Assembly: GCA_002343985.1 (NCBI GenBank)
Contig: DDTB01000025.1
Span: forward strand, 1-64,000
Source: Chitinophagaceae bacterium UBA2375
Lineage (GTDB): Bacteria; Bacteroidota; Bacteroidia; Chitinophagales; Chitinophagaceae
Length of the DNA stretch: 64,000 bases
Reading direction: 5' to 3'
Shown one piece after another: positions 35,698 to 44,117 of the stretch. A model generated the notes under the pieces. That model was not told where the DNA came from. It did not search any database and saw only the letters and a program-made list of their open reading frames with translations. A program made the translations under genes and the position numbers. Positions within the stretch are counted from its first letter, which is position 1, and every line of letters starts with the position of its first letter.

Positions 35698-36276
35698 ATG
35701 ACGGAAGAGCAAATGCTTGCAGGAAGTCTGCGTAACGATGCATCCGCACAGGAGGCATTCTACCGCAGGTTTAGTCCGAAGATGTTGGGCGTATGTTACC
35801 GTTTTGCCAAAAACCGGGAAGACGCTGAAGATATGTTGCAGGAAGCCTTCATCAAGGTTTTTTCCCAATTGCACCAATACAGGAATGAGGGCTCACTGGA
35901 GGGATGGATCCGCCGGATCATCGTGCATACCTGCATCAATGTATTAAAGAAGAACAAGAAGTTTTCTGAAACGGTAGACATCGTTCATGCCTCAAGCCTC
36001 ATGATCCAGGAAGATTTCATCCCTTCGATCATGCAGGCCAAACAGGTTGTGGAATGTATCAGGTTATTGCCGCTGGGTTACCGGACGGTATTGAACCTCT
36101 ATGCCATTGAAGGTTATTCGCACCGCGAAATAGCCCAGATGCTGGAGATTGAGGAAAGCACGAGCCGCAGCCAGTACACGCGTGCCAAATCCTTACTGGA
36201 AGAAATATTGATGAAGAGGAATATCATCAGCAAACCGCGCGAGCGCATCATGCTGGGTAAAACCGCATCATCCTAA
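35698..36276 (+). CDS. ECF RNA polymerase sigma factor
   Basis: A 192-residue sigma-70-family protein starting at ATG 35698; a TTG lies 33 bp upstream in frame. Region 2 shows FYRRFSPKMLGVCYRFAKN and EDAEDMLQEAFIKVF. Region 4 shows LPLGYRTVLNLYAIEGYSHREIAQMLEIEESTSRSQ. It directs polymerase to a stress or envelope regulon. The next gene, 53 bp downstream, encodes a membrane-anchored barrel protein that may act as its regulator. Confidence 0.93.
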   Translation: MTEEQMLAGSLRNDASAQEAFYRRFSPKMLGVCYRFAKNREDAEDMLQEAFIKVFSQLHQYRNEGSLEGWIRRIIVHTCINVLKKNKKFSETVDIVHASSLMIQEDFIPSIMQAKQVVECIRLLPLGYRTVLNLYAIEGYSHREIAQMLEIEESTSRSQYTRAKSLLEEILMKRNIISKPRERIMLGKTASS

Positions 36277-36329
36277 TGATAATATAAACTGTGACCACAA
36301 TACCAACTAACTAAATTTGACTCGTGAAG

Positions 36330-37877
36330 ATGGAAAGGATGCATACTGATGATCATTTTGAAAAATTCCTGAGGGACTCCGTGGAAGATTTCCGCATGTT
36401 CCCTTCAGACAGGATATGGACGAGCCTGTACAATAACCTGCACCCCGGTAAAACCAGGCCTTCCATCGCTGTAAGCGTATTGCTTATTTCGGCCATGATT
36501 TTTATCGGGTTCGCACATTCTGACAACAACAAACGTAACGCTGAAATGGCGATTGCTTCCATTGAAATCAGCGATATGGCAAGCCTGGATGCAAAAAAGA
36601 ATACCGGTACATCTGCAAACTTTTATGGAATAACCCAAACAGAGAAAGTTCTGGCTGCACCTGCCAAGGCTGATCAAACGGATTTGATAAATAATAACTT
36701 GCATGTATCAACCGGACTACGCAACCAACCTTCGACACAATACAGTGTGAAGGCAGGGAACGATCGAAGTGAAGCCCGCGAACACATGAACACATTCGCA
36801 TCATCCGGGAAAAACCGCCAGGCGGATGCCCGCAGGAACAGGAACCCATTGCAGACAAATTATGTTTCCAGCGAAAACAACCTGTTAGCAAACCAGCAAA
36901 ACAGTTGGATGGCCCCGGCCAATATGCGGATATCCATCCACGAACCGGATTTATTTCAAATACCCCACCAGGCTGCATTGCTGACGATGGATGCTGAGGC
37001 ACCAGGCAGTGATATTGCCAAGTTGAACATCGCTGACGCGAAATTAAAAGCGCTGGCAGAAGCCGAAGAGGAAAAAAAGCGAGACAGGGAATGGATGGAG
37101 CATTATGCTTTCGTGAACAAGCCAAAGAAAAAACTCAAATCAAAACTGCAGTACGAGTTGTACGCCACCCCATCCATTGGCTACCGCAGGCTCAGGGATA
37201 ACACCCGTTACCCAATGGCATCGCAGTTGATTGTTCCCGGAAACAGCTCATCATTCACTGAGCCTGATTACGATATAGTTCACAAGCCTTCGCTGAACCT
37301 GGAAGCGGGCTATAGCCTGATTTATCCTGCGAATAAAACCATTCGCCTGAAAGCGGGTGTACAAATAAATTACAGCAATTATACCATCCATGCAATGAAA
37401 ATGGACCACCCGACAGCAACATCCATGCTGGTGAATAACCCGGATGCGGGCCAGGTTGATGTGATGTTTATGCCAAGTTCGATTGCGAATGTTCAGAACG
37501 GCGAGAAGGTAAACAAACTGCAGAATAATTCATTGCAGGTGTCTATTCCCATCGGCGCTGACCTCAGGCTTGCCGGGAACGGGAAATGGCAATGGTTTGC
37601 CGGAGCCACGCTGCAACCTACTTATGTCATGAGCGGAAATGCATATCTCTTATCGGCCGACATGAAAAATTATGTATTCGATGCCTCTTTTGTCAGGAAG
37701 TGGAACCTGAACGCCGCATTTGAAACTTTTGTGTCGTATAAACTGAACCAGGCCATACAAATTAATGCAGGCCCACAACTGCGTTACCAGTTCAGGTCGT
37801 CCTTCTCTGACCGCTATACATTTGATGACCGCTTCTATAATATCGGCATCAAACTGGGCATAGTACAAAGGTTTTAA
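36330..37877 (+). CDS. Single-helix membrane protein with C-terminal outer-membrane barrel, possible sigma regulator
   Basis: About 515 residues from the ATG at 36330. The first ~44 residues are charged (DDHFEKFLRDSVEDFRMFPS, SDRIWTSLYNNLHPG). One transmembrane segment follows (about 45-61, SIAVSVLLISAMIFIGF). A long low-complexity periplasmic stretch comes next, then a region of alternating strands (about 265-515) ending in IKLGIVQRF, typical of a barrel. The short N-terminal cytoplasmic region could bind the ECF sigma factor encoded just upstream. This is inference from gene order and topology. A strong terminator follows. Confidence 0.75.
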   Translation: MERMHTDDHFEKFLRDSVEDFRMFPSDRIWTSLYNNLHPGKTRPSIAVSVLLISAMIFIGFAHSDNNKRNAEMAIASIEISDMASLDAKKNTGTSANFYGITQTEKVLAAPAKADQTDLINNNLHVSTGLRNQPSTQYSVKAGNDRSEAREHMNTFASSGKNRQADARRNRNPLQTNYVSSENNLLANQQNSWMAPANMRISIHEPDLFQIPHQAALLTMDAEAPGSDIAKLNIADAKLKALAEAEEEKKRDREWMEHYAFVNKPKKKLKSKLQYELYATPSIGYRRLRDNTRYPMASQLIVPGNSSSFTEPDYDIVHKPSLNLEAGYSLIYPANKTIRLKAGVQINYSNYTIHAMKMDHPTATSMLVNNPDAGQVDVMFMPSSIANVQNGEKVNKLQNNSLQVSIPIGADLRLAGNGKWQWFAGATLQPTYVMSGNAYLLSADMKNYVFDASFVRKWNLNAAFETFVSYKLNQAIQINAGPQLRYQFRSSFSDRYTFDDRFYNIGIKLGIVQRF

Positions 37878-37901
37878 TACTATTTCCATGTTTTAAGATA
37901 T

Positions 37902-37932
37902 GCGCGGCAATTTTACCTGCCGCGCTTTTTTT
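37902..37932 (+). terminator. Intrinsic terminator of the sigma factor/barrel operon
   Basis: Perfect stem GCGCGGCA (37902-37909) with TGCCGCGC (37918-37925), 8-nt loop, followed by seven T residues (37926-37932). It lies 25 bp after the barrel protein stop. Confidence 0.93.
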
Positions 37933-37972
37933 ATGCGTGTGCATGCTTCGGGGTTTGATGTATTTTTGCAGG

Positions 37973-38563
37973 ATGAAATTTGTATGGATCCTGGTATGCC
38001 TGGCCATTGGCGCCATCGCTTGTAAGTCATCAAAAAAATCACCCGAAGGGCAAGCCATTCCGATGCCGGTGGACGAGCCTGTGAAACCTGTATTTTTCCC
38101 GGTAACCAGTTTCCTGGAAGGCCAGTTGACGGAGATTCGGGAGAAGGGCCTGAACCCGATCAGGGTAATGAAACAAACCGATGGCAGGGAAGATTCCACC
38201 TGGCTGAAGATGGAGGAATTGCCGTTTGAATTGAAAGAGTTTTTTCAACCCCGCATTGATTCAGCCGGGATGTCGAACTGGTTTTCCGAAAAATCGTTCA
38301 TGGATGAAAGTTTGGGCTTCATCACGTTAACGTATGAACGTAAATCGGAGTTGCCCGACAGTATTGACCTGAAAGAATGGACGGTATATATTGACCCGGA
38401 AACAGATAAAGTAAACCGCATTTATATCGTTCGCCAATCGGGTGACAGCACGAGGCAGTTAACCTGGCAGGCCGGCAAACAATGCCATATCGTTCACATC
38501 CTTTCGCCGGAAGGCGCAAAGCCAGTCGTGCAAAAGGATGTTTATTACCACTGGGATTTCTAA
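37973..38563 (+). CDS. Small lipoprotein of unknown function
   Basis: About 196 residues from the ATG at 37973. The signal MKFVWILVCLAIGAIAC ends in a lipobox (Cys17). The mature part has no recognised domain. It is acidic/aromatic with a probable beta structure (WTVYIDPETDKVNRIYIVRQ). The uvrC start lies 3 bp downstream, so the pair is cotranscribed. Function unknown. Confidence 0.8.
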   Translation: MKFVWILVCLAIGAIACKSSKKSPEGQAIPMPVDEPVKPVFFPVTSFLEGQLTEIREKGLNPIRVMKQTDGREDSTWLKMEELPFELKEFFQPRIDSAGMSNWFSEKSFMDESLGFITLTYERKSELPDSIDLKEWTVYIDPETDKVNRIYIVRQSGDSTRQLTWQAGKQCHIVHILSPEGAKPVVQKDVYYHWDF

Positions 38564-38566
38564 ACC

Positions 38567-40375
38567 ATGACCGCAGAAACCTTTTCCCATATCGCCCCGG
38601 GTATTCCCCTGTCTCCCGGTGTGTACCGCTATTATGATGCCGGGAACCAGCTCATTTACGTTGGGAAAGCGCGGCATTTGCGCAAGCGCATCAGCAGTTA
38701 TTTTAATAAGCCGCACGACAACTTTAAAACCGCCGAACTGGTCAGGCGGATCCATCGCATTGAGTTTACCATTGTCAACAGCGAGCAGGACGCGTTTTTA
38801 TTGGAAAACTCCCTGATCAAGGAATACAAACCGCTCTTCAATATCAACTTAAAAGACGATAAAACATATCCGTATATCGTCATCAAAAACGAACCATTCC
38901 CAAGGGTTTTCTTTACCCGGCGAAAAATAAACGATGGCTCCATCTACCTGGGCCCATACACATCGGTGATGAAAGTGCGTGAGTTGCTCGACTTCATCAA
39001 ACAAAATATCCCGTTGCGCACCTGCAACCTGGCGTTGACCGCTTCCAATATCCAGAAAGGCAAGTTCAAGGTTTGCCTCGAATACCACCTGGGTAATTGT
39101 AAAGGCCCTTGCGAAGGATTGCAAACCGTGGATGATTATGATGATGGCATCGAGCGTATCCGTTCCATATTAAAAGGAAATATCGGCCCTGTATTGCAGG
39201 AGTATAAAAAATTGATGAAGGCGCATGCGGAGCAGTTAGCGTTTGAAGAAGCCGCGCGGTACCAGGAAAAAATCAGGCACCTGCAGGAGTACCAGTCGGG
39301 TTCCATGGTGGTGAATGCAAGGCTGGGCACATTAGATGTGTTTGCCATCCTGGAAGAAGGCGACCAGGCCTATGTCCATTATCTCGCCGTAAACCATGGC
39401 AGTATCATCCATACCCGCACCATCACACTGGAAAAGAAACTTGAAGAAACTCGGGAAGAAGTTTTGCATTACGCGATAGCCCAGTTAAGGACGATGTACC
39501 AGAGCGAAGCGAAAGAAATTATTTTATCGCAACCTATTGACTATCCCCAGGAAAACATCCGCATCAGTGTACCCCGGTCGGGCGATAAGAAAAAGCTGCT
39601 GGACCTTTGCGAAAAGAATGTACAGCATTTTAAATCGGCCCTGGACGCCCGGAAGATGCTGCGGCTGGAAGATAAAACCGAGGAGGAAAAAGAAGCTGTG
39701 TTGTTGCAATTGCAGGACGACCTGCATTTACCGGCATTCCCATCGCATATCGAATGTTTCGACAACTCTAATTTACACGGCACCGATGCGGTTGCCGCGA
39801 TGGTTTGCTTTAAGAATGGGGAGCCGAGCAAGGCCGATTACCGGAAATTCAACATTAAGACCGTTACCGGCATCAATGATTTCGCGTCGATGCAGGAAGT
39901 GGTTTACAGGCGGTATAAAAGGCTAACGGAAGACCAATCGCCTCTCCCGCAATTAGTCATCATAGACGGTGGCAAGGGCCAGTTAAATGCAGCCCTGCAA
40001 AGTATCAGGGAATTGGGCCTGGATGGGCAACTGACCATTGTCGGACTGGCAAAGAACCAGGAAGAAATCTTTTTCCCCGGCGACCAGGAATCGATCAAAC
40101 TGCCATGGGACAGTGAAAGTTTGAAGCTGATCAGGAGGATACGCGATGAAGTGCACAGGTTTGGCATTGGGTTTCACCGCCAAAAAAGAAGTAAATCGGC
40201 CATCCGGCATGAACTGGATGATATCCCGGGTATTGGCCAGGCTACAAGGGAGGAATTGCTCAAAACATTCAAGTCGATGAAAAAGATCAGGGAAGCAGGC
40301 CTTGGGGAATTGGAATCGGTGATTGGCCGTTCGAAGGCGGCCGCCTTATTTAAGGCCATGCATGCCCCAAAATAA
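38567..40375 (+). CDS. uvrC: Excinuclease ABC subunit C
   Basis: A 602-residue protein. The GIY-YIG nuclease domain lies at about 12-95 (LSPGVYRYYDAGNQLIYVGK). A UVR helical motif sits near 200-235 (AFEEAARYQEKIRHLQEYQ). The RNase H-like nuclease domain follows (IECFDNSNLHGTDAVAAMVC and VIIDGGKGQLNAAL). Two helix-hairpin-helix motifs end the protein (DDIPGIGQATREELL). It makes the dual incision in nucleotide excision repair. The length is normal. Confidence 0.96.
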   Translation: MTAETFSHIAPGIPLSPGVYRYYDAGNQLIYVGKARHLRKRISSYFNKPHDNFKTAELVRRIHRIEFTIVNSEQDAFLLENSLIKEYKPLFNINLKDDKTYPYIVIKNEPFPRVFFTRRKINDGSIYLGPYTSVMKVRELLDFIKQNIPLRTCNLALTASNIQKGKFKVCLEYHLGNCKGPCEGLQTVDDYDDGIERIRSILKGNIGPVLQEYKKLMKAHAEQLAFEEAARYQEKIRHLQEYQSGSMVVNARLGTLDVFAILEEGDQAYVHYLAVNHGSIIHTRTITLEKKLEETREEVLHYAIAQLRTMYQSEAKEIILSQPIDYPQENIRISVPRSGDKKKLLDLCEKNVQHFKSALDARKMLRLEDKTEEEKEAVLLQLQDDLHLPAFPSHIECFDNSNLHGTDAVAAMVCFKNGEPSKADYRKFNIKTVTGINDFASMQEVVYRRYKRLTEDQSPLPQLVIIDGGKGQLNAALQSIRELGLDGQLTIVGLAKNQEEIFFPGDQESIKLPWDSESLKLIRRIRDEVHRFGIGFHRQKRSKSAIRHELDDIPGIGQATREELLKTFKSMKKIREAGLGELESVIGRSKAAALFKAMHAPK

Positions 40376-40467
40376 AAAAAGGGCCAGGATAGACATCCAG
40401 CCCCGCTTTAAAATCCAATATCCTATGAAAAACCGAGACAAAAATAACAGGGCTTAGGAAATATCGC

Positions 40468-40490
40468 AATACCCTAAACAGGGTATTTTT
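40468..40490 (+). terminator. Intrinsic terminator downstream of uvrC
   Basis: Stem AATACCCT (40468-40475) and AGGGTATT (40480-40487) with an AAAC loop and following T residues, about 93 bp after the uvrC stop. It points with uvrC transcription. Confidence 0.7.
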
Positions 40491-40525
40491 AAAAAATGAC
40501 AAGAATCATAGGTTTTTAAGCATAA

Positions 40526-40552
40526 AAAAGGCCCTTTCTGATGAAAGGGCCT
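40526..40552 (-). terminator. Intrinsic terminator of the gldKLMN cluster
   Basis: Stem AGGCCCTTTC (40529-40538) with GAAAGGGCCT (40543-40552), loop TGAT. On the minus strand it is followed by a run of T residues. It lies 22 bp after the gldN stop and closes the gliding/T9SS operon. Confidence 0.92.
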
Positions 40553-40574
40553 GATATTTTGAGATAACCGGGGA

Positions 40575-41600
40575 TTAATAACTCCAGAGATCCTGTTCGT
40601 AATTGAAGATTTTCTCTTTCGTGTTTTCGCCTTCGAACAATTGGAGCAATGTGTTCTCGGTTAAACCCGGGTAGTTTTTGATCAACCTGTCGAGCGGGTT
40701 ATCAATGGTGCTCTTGATGATGCGGCCGGAGAAGTAACGGGCTTCGAACAATTCCTCCCAGCTCATGCGGGCGCCATAGTTCTTACCATTGTACACTTCA
40801 TATTTAGCCAGTACGGGGCGCATATCAGGATAGTACACCCAAAAGAGTTCTGTTTCACCAAGGGCCACACCCATAGATGTGATCACATTTTTCACCGGGG
40901 CGATGCCCAGGATGCGCCAGAACAGGCGGGAACTCTCCTTATCGAAAATCACTTCTTCCTTAATTCTGAATTTATAGAATGAGTCGAAGTTGATTTCGTT
41001 GCGCATTTTACGCATACCCACTGTATTACCCAATGAATCGATAATAGGCACTTCAATTTCATCGCCACCAACAGCCTTGGCTACATCAGCTTTGGTCATA
41101 GGTGTGGTGAAACGGTCGTCAACACTGCTGAAAACGGTTACCGCGCTATCCTGTATGGCTTGCAGGAGGATCGAGATGAAACGTTGGTTTCCGTTATCCT
41201 CATCGGCAGAGTACATGAAAGGCAGGTTTATTTTCTCGCGGGTGTCGATTTCACGCCAGATTTTATGGCGGTAAACGGCATCATCGGCCCTCAGGTGTTC
41301 GTAAGCCAGTGGGGTACGGTCTTTTAATACCGTTGTTTCCACAGCTTCATCGGGGCGGAGCGATTTTTTGATTGCTTTGATCGGAATACTGTCGTTCGCA
41401 GGTGCCGGTGAAGGAGCTTGTGCAGCCAATGCAGTAGAATCTACTGTAGGTGCCGGTGGCTCTATGCTGGCCCTGGTACGGGTATTGGTGGTTTTACGGG
41501 ACGACCTTTTAGAGGACTTCCTTTTCTGTGCCATAGCGGTGTCGGCCAGGCCTCCAACCAAAACCATCAGCAACAGGATTCGAACTAAGCTCTTTTTCAT
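40575..41600 (-). CDS. gldN: Gliding motility/T9SS protein GldN (PorN)
   Basis: A 341-residue exported protein with a signal (ILLLMVLVGGLADTAMA), a low-complexity Lys/Ser/Arg and Pro-rich segment, then the GldN domain (about 100-341). Landmarks are DDAVYRHKIWREIDTREKINLPF, ILGIAPVKNVITSMGVALGE, LFWVYYPDMRPVLAKYE and SWEELFEARYFSGRIIKSTI. GldN/PorN pairs with GldK/PorK in the periplasmic ring under the outer membrane. It starts 11 bp after the gldM stop. Confidence 0.95.
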   Translation of the reverse strand: MKKSLVRILLLMVLVGGLADTAMAQKRKSSKRSSRKTTNTRTRASIEPPAPTVDSTALAAQAPSPAPANDSIPIKAIKKSLRPDEAVETTVLKDRTPLAYEHLRADDAVYRHKIWREIDTREKINLPFMYSADEDNGNQRFISILLQAIQDSAVTVFSSVDDRFTTPMTKADVAKAVGGDEIEVPIIDSLGNTVGMRKMRNEINFDSFYKFRIKEEVIFDKESSRLFWRILGIAPVKNVITSMGVALGETELFWVYYPDMRPVLAKYEVYNGKNYGARMSWEELFEARYFSGRIIKSTIDNPLDRLIKNYPGLTENTLLQLFEGENTKEKIFNYEQDLWSY

Positions 41601-41611
41601 AGTTATATGGT

Positions 41612-43150
41612 TTAATAGAGTGCGATTGATTTACCCTCGATAGACCTTACGCCATCAGGTCCCTGTACTTTCACGTTATCGAAAGTAACTACAGAACCCG
41701 GGCCGCAACGCTGGATAAATGAGGCCAGCGGCGCCAGGCTATTGCCCTGGATAGCGGTGGTGGCTACGTTCTGGAAGTTTGCACCGGAGAAATACACAGT
41801 AGCGCTCACAACATTAAAACGCAGGTCGAAGTCAAAGTTTTCCAATTCTGCACGGCAGAACTGCTGGCTTTTGAATTCAACTGATGGCATACGTACTTTA
41901 CCTGAACCCACTTTGAAAACTGGATCAGGGATACGCTTCACACGGAATTCAAATTTAGTTGGTGTTTTATCGGCCGTAACCGTGATGCTGGCTGGTCCGA
42001 CAGCGCTTACACGCACGGTACGGTTTGAACCCTGGCCAGTGATCGTACCACCAGCCATAGTTACCTGTGTTTTATCCCAACCGGTAGGTGAACCAATGGT
42101 TACCGGGTTGTCGACACCGATATAGAACACGTTCATTTTGTTCAGCATCACCGCGGCACCGCCTGGGGTACCAACTGTGTACTTCACATCAAATGTTTTG
42201 GTTTCTTTTGTACCGTCGGGTTTGGTGTATGTTACACTAACAGGTACTGATTTGGGGCCTGAGCCGCTTGCTTTAAACTTGTAACTGGCGCGGCCGTCGG
42301 GACCAAGTGCAGAACCTGCACCGCCAATACTGATCTGGGGCTGGGCAGCTTTAGAGTAAGCACCCACACCGGCAGTGATTTCCATTTCTTCGCCGGGCAT
42401 TACGTAGTTTGAACTTTGTCCAACGAGTGCAGCGAACTGGTCGTACACCACTTTAACGGCACCTACCTGGTTGTGGCAGAAAGTCACTACCTGGTTTTCA
42501 GCGTTCTTTACGTTATTCTGGAATTTGCTGATCAGGGTCAATGCAGCCACGGTAGGCGTCATGTGGAAGAAAGCGTTGGTGAAATCCTTAGGCTTCCCGT
42601 CCTGGCCGATGAGAGGTTTATCCTGTGATTCAACCGCGAGGGTATTGGTGAATTCCTTAGCGATTTCAGGATCAATGGCCAACATGGCAGCGCGGTAGTC
42701 CTTCAATTTTTTCTGGAGTTCCTCGCCTTTGTTTTTACCACCTTCGCCCTTACCGAAGAGGCGGGTAGCCGCTTCGAGGTCGTCTTCCTTAAATTGTTCT
42801 ACCTGCTTTCCTTCTACGTCAACCATTTTAGAGCCTGCTTCTTTCTTCAGGTCCACTTTCAGTTGTTCGAGGTACTTGTTCAGGTCTTCCGATAATTTTT
42901 TAGCTACCTGGGCTTTGTCGTTCCAGGGCTTAGCCTTTTCGGCGGTCATCGGGTCTTTTAATTTAGCGTCCAGAGAGGTGAACAGTGTATTGTTCGCCGC
43001 GTCCAGGTTTGTATTGGATGTGATCAAACTGGAGTCAACCACTTTGAAGGCATTCAAAATTTCTGATGATACGTTAAGCGCCAGCAGGGCTGTCAACACC
43101 AGATACATCAGGTTGATCATCTTCTGCCGGGGCTCCTTTGGTAAAGCCAT
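41612..43150 (-). CDS. gldM: Gliding motility/T9SS motor protein GldM (PorM)
   Basis: A 512-residue protein. The conserved N-terminus is MALPKEPRQKMINLMYLVLT with one membrane helix whose charged Glu lies in ALNVSSEILNAF. A long helical periplasmic region and beta-rich domains D2-D4 follow (for example EMEITAGVGAYSKAAQP). GldL and GldM form the proton-driven rotary motor in the inner membrane that powers T9SS export and gliding. It is cotranscribed with gldL (66-bp gap) and gldN. Confidence 0.96.
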   Translation of the reverse strand: MALPKEPRQKMINLMYLVLTALLALNVSSEILNAFKVVDSSLITSNTNLDAANNTLFTSLDAKLKDPMTAEKAKPWNDKAQVAKKLSEDLNKYLEQLKVDLKKEAGSKMVDVEGKQVEQFKEDDLEAATRLFGKGEGGKNKGEELQKKLKDYRAAMLAIDPEIAKEFTNTLAVESQDKPLIGQDGKPKDFTNAFFHMTPTVAALTLISKFQNNVKNAENQVVTFCHNQVGAVKVVYDQFAALVGQSSNYVMPGEEMEITAGVGAYSKAAQPQISIGGAGSALGPDGRASYKFKASGSGPKSVPVSVTYTKPDGTKETKTFDVKYTVGTPGGAAVMLNKMNVFYIGVDNPVTIGSPTGWDKTQVTMAGGTITGQGSNRTVRVSAVGPASITVTADKTPTKFEFRVKRIPDPVFKVGSGKVRMPSVEFKSQQFCRAELENFDFDLRFNVVSATVYFSGANFQNVATTAIQGNSLAPLASFIQRCGPGSVVTFDNVKVQGPDGVRSIEGKSIALY

Positions 43151-43216
43151 AACTGTGTGTTATTGATATTTTTATTGAATATTGTTTGGAACTCTAAACA
43201 TACACGCAGTGAGGGA

Positions 43217-43981
43217 TTAACGTCCCTGCATTGCAGTCAGCATGTTTCCGTACACAGAATTCAGTTTGCTCAGGTTTGTGGCCAGTGCACCGATCTGCTC
43301 TTTGGCTTTGTTTGCATCATCCACGCTGCTCATCATAGCCTGACTGGCTTCTGCCATTTTACCGTAGAAGCTGTTCAGGGCTTTCAGGTGGTTGTTGCTT
43401 TCTTTCAATTCCAGTTCATAAATGGTGTTCAATGAACCCAGGTTCTTCGTTAACACCTGTACCTGCTCGTGGAAGCCTTTAGCGCTTTCAGAAGCGGTGT
43501 TGAAAGAAGACATGGTGTTGGCGCTGCTGGCGAAAGCAGATGCCATATTAGAAATAGCGCTGGTAGCTTCTTTAGTTTTAGCGCTGAAATCGCTGGTAGA
43601 TTTAACTACATCGCCCACTTCACCGATACCTGAAACGGTGCTGCCCAGTTTCTGGAAGCCTTCGCTCAGTTTTTTCAGGTTGGTTGGCGTGATGTCAGCA
43701 TCCTGCAGCATTTTGTCCATGCTAGCCAGAGCCGGGTTACCCACAGGAACAGCCTTATGTGCACCTTTCTCAAAATCTTCCTTAACAGAAGGGTAGATCA
43801 TATAAAGGATACCATACAGCAAGAAAATCAGGGCCTCCGTGTACAGACCGATCTTCAGCCAAAGGTCCGCGATGGGGGTGTGAAGGATTTTCTGAAGGGC
43901 ACCAAAGATTACCGCAGCGGCTGCAACTGATACGGCAACGTCCATCCATTTGCTGACGTTTGAAGGGATTTTAACTGACAT
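43217..43981 (-). CDS. gldL: Gliding motility/T9SS motor protein GldL (PorL)
   Basis: A 254-residue protein with two N-terminal membrane helices (VAVSVAAAAVIFGALQKIL and IGLYTEALIFLLYGILYMIY), carrying the conserved Glu in YTEALIF and Lys in ALQKILH. A long helical cytoplasmic tail follows (heptad-like TSDFSAKTKEATSAISNMAS). It forms a pentamer around the GldM dimer and conducts protons. Its start lies 60 nt after a strong hairpin in the gldK-gldL gap. Confidence 0.96.
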   Translation of the reverse strand: MSVKIPSNVSKWMDVAVSVAAAAVIFGALQKILHTPIADLWLKIGLYTEALIFLLYGILYMIYPSVKEDFEKGAHKAVPVGNPALASMDKMLQDADITPTNLKKLSEGFQKLGSTVSGIGEVGDVVKSTSDFSAKTKEATSAISNMASAFASSANTMSSFNTASESAKGFHEQVQVLTKNLGSLNTIYELELKESNNHLKALNSFYGKMAEASQAMMSSVDDANKAKEQIGALATNLSKLNSVYGNMLTAMQGR

Positions 43982-44040
43982 GTTCTTTTAGATTTTAAGG
44001 TTTTTTTGTGGGGATTTGTTTGAAAAAAGAGTTAGCATAA

Positions 44041-44074
44041 TAACCCGTTTTTAAGTGTCCTTAAAAACGGGTTA
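44041..44074 (-). promoter_or_regulatory. Strong hairpin in the gldK-gldL intergenic region
   Basis: A perfect 15-bp stem, TAACCCGTTTTTAAG (44041-44055) with CTTAAAAACGGGTTA (44060-44074), loop TGTC. It lies 43 bp after the gldK stop and 60 bp before gldL in the direction of transcription. The T-run downstream on the minus strand is about 10 nt away and short. It could be a leaky terminator, an RNA-processing site or a 3' stabiliser for gldK mRNA. Confidence 0.8.
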
Positions 44075-44117
44075 CAATGTATCAATAAGTTGTCAATAGA
44101 AATGTGTCGATAGTAAA

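Noticed and set aside
36312..36319. Exact TAnnTTTG element before the barrel gene
   Set aside because: It lies only 10 bp from the start codon and has no TTTG element at suitable distance, so a promoter there is unlikely.
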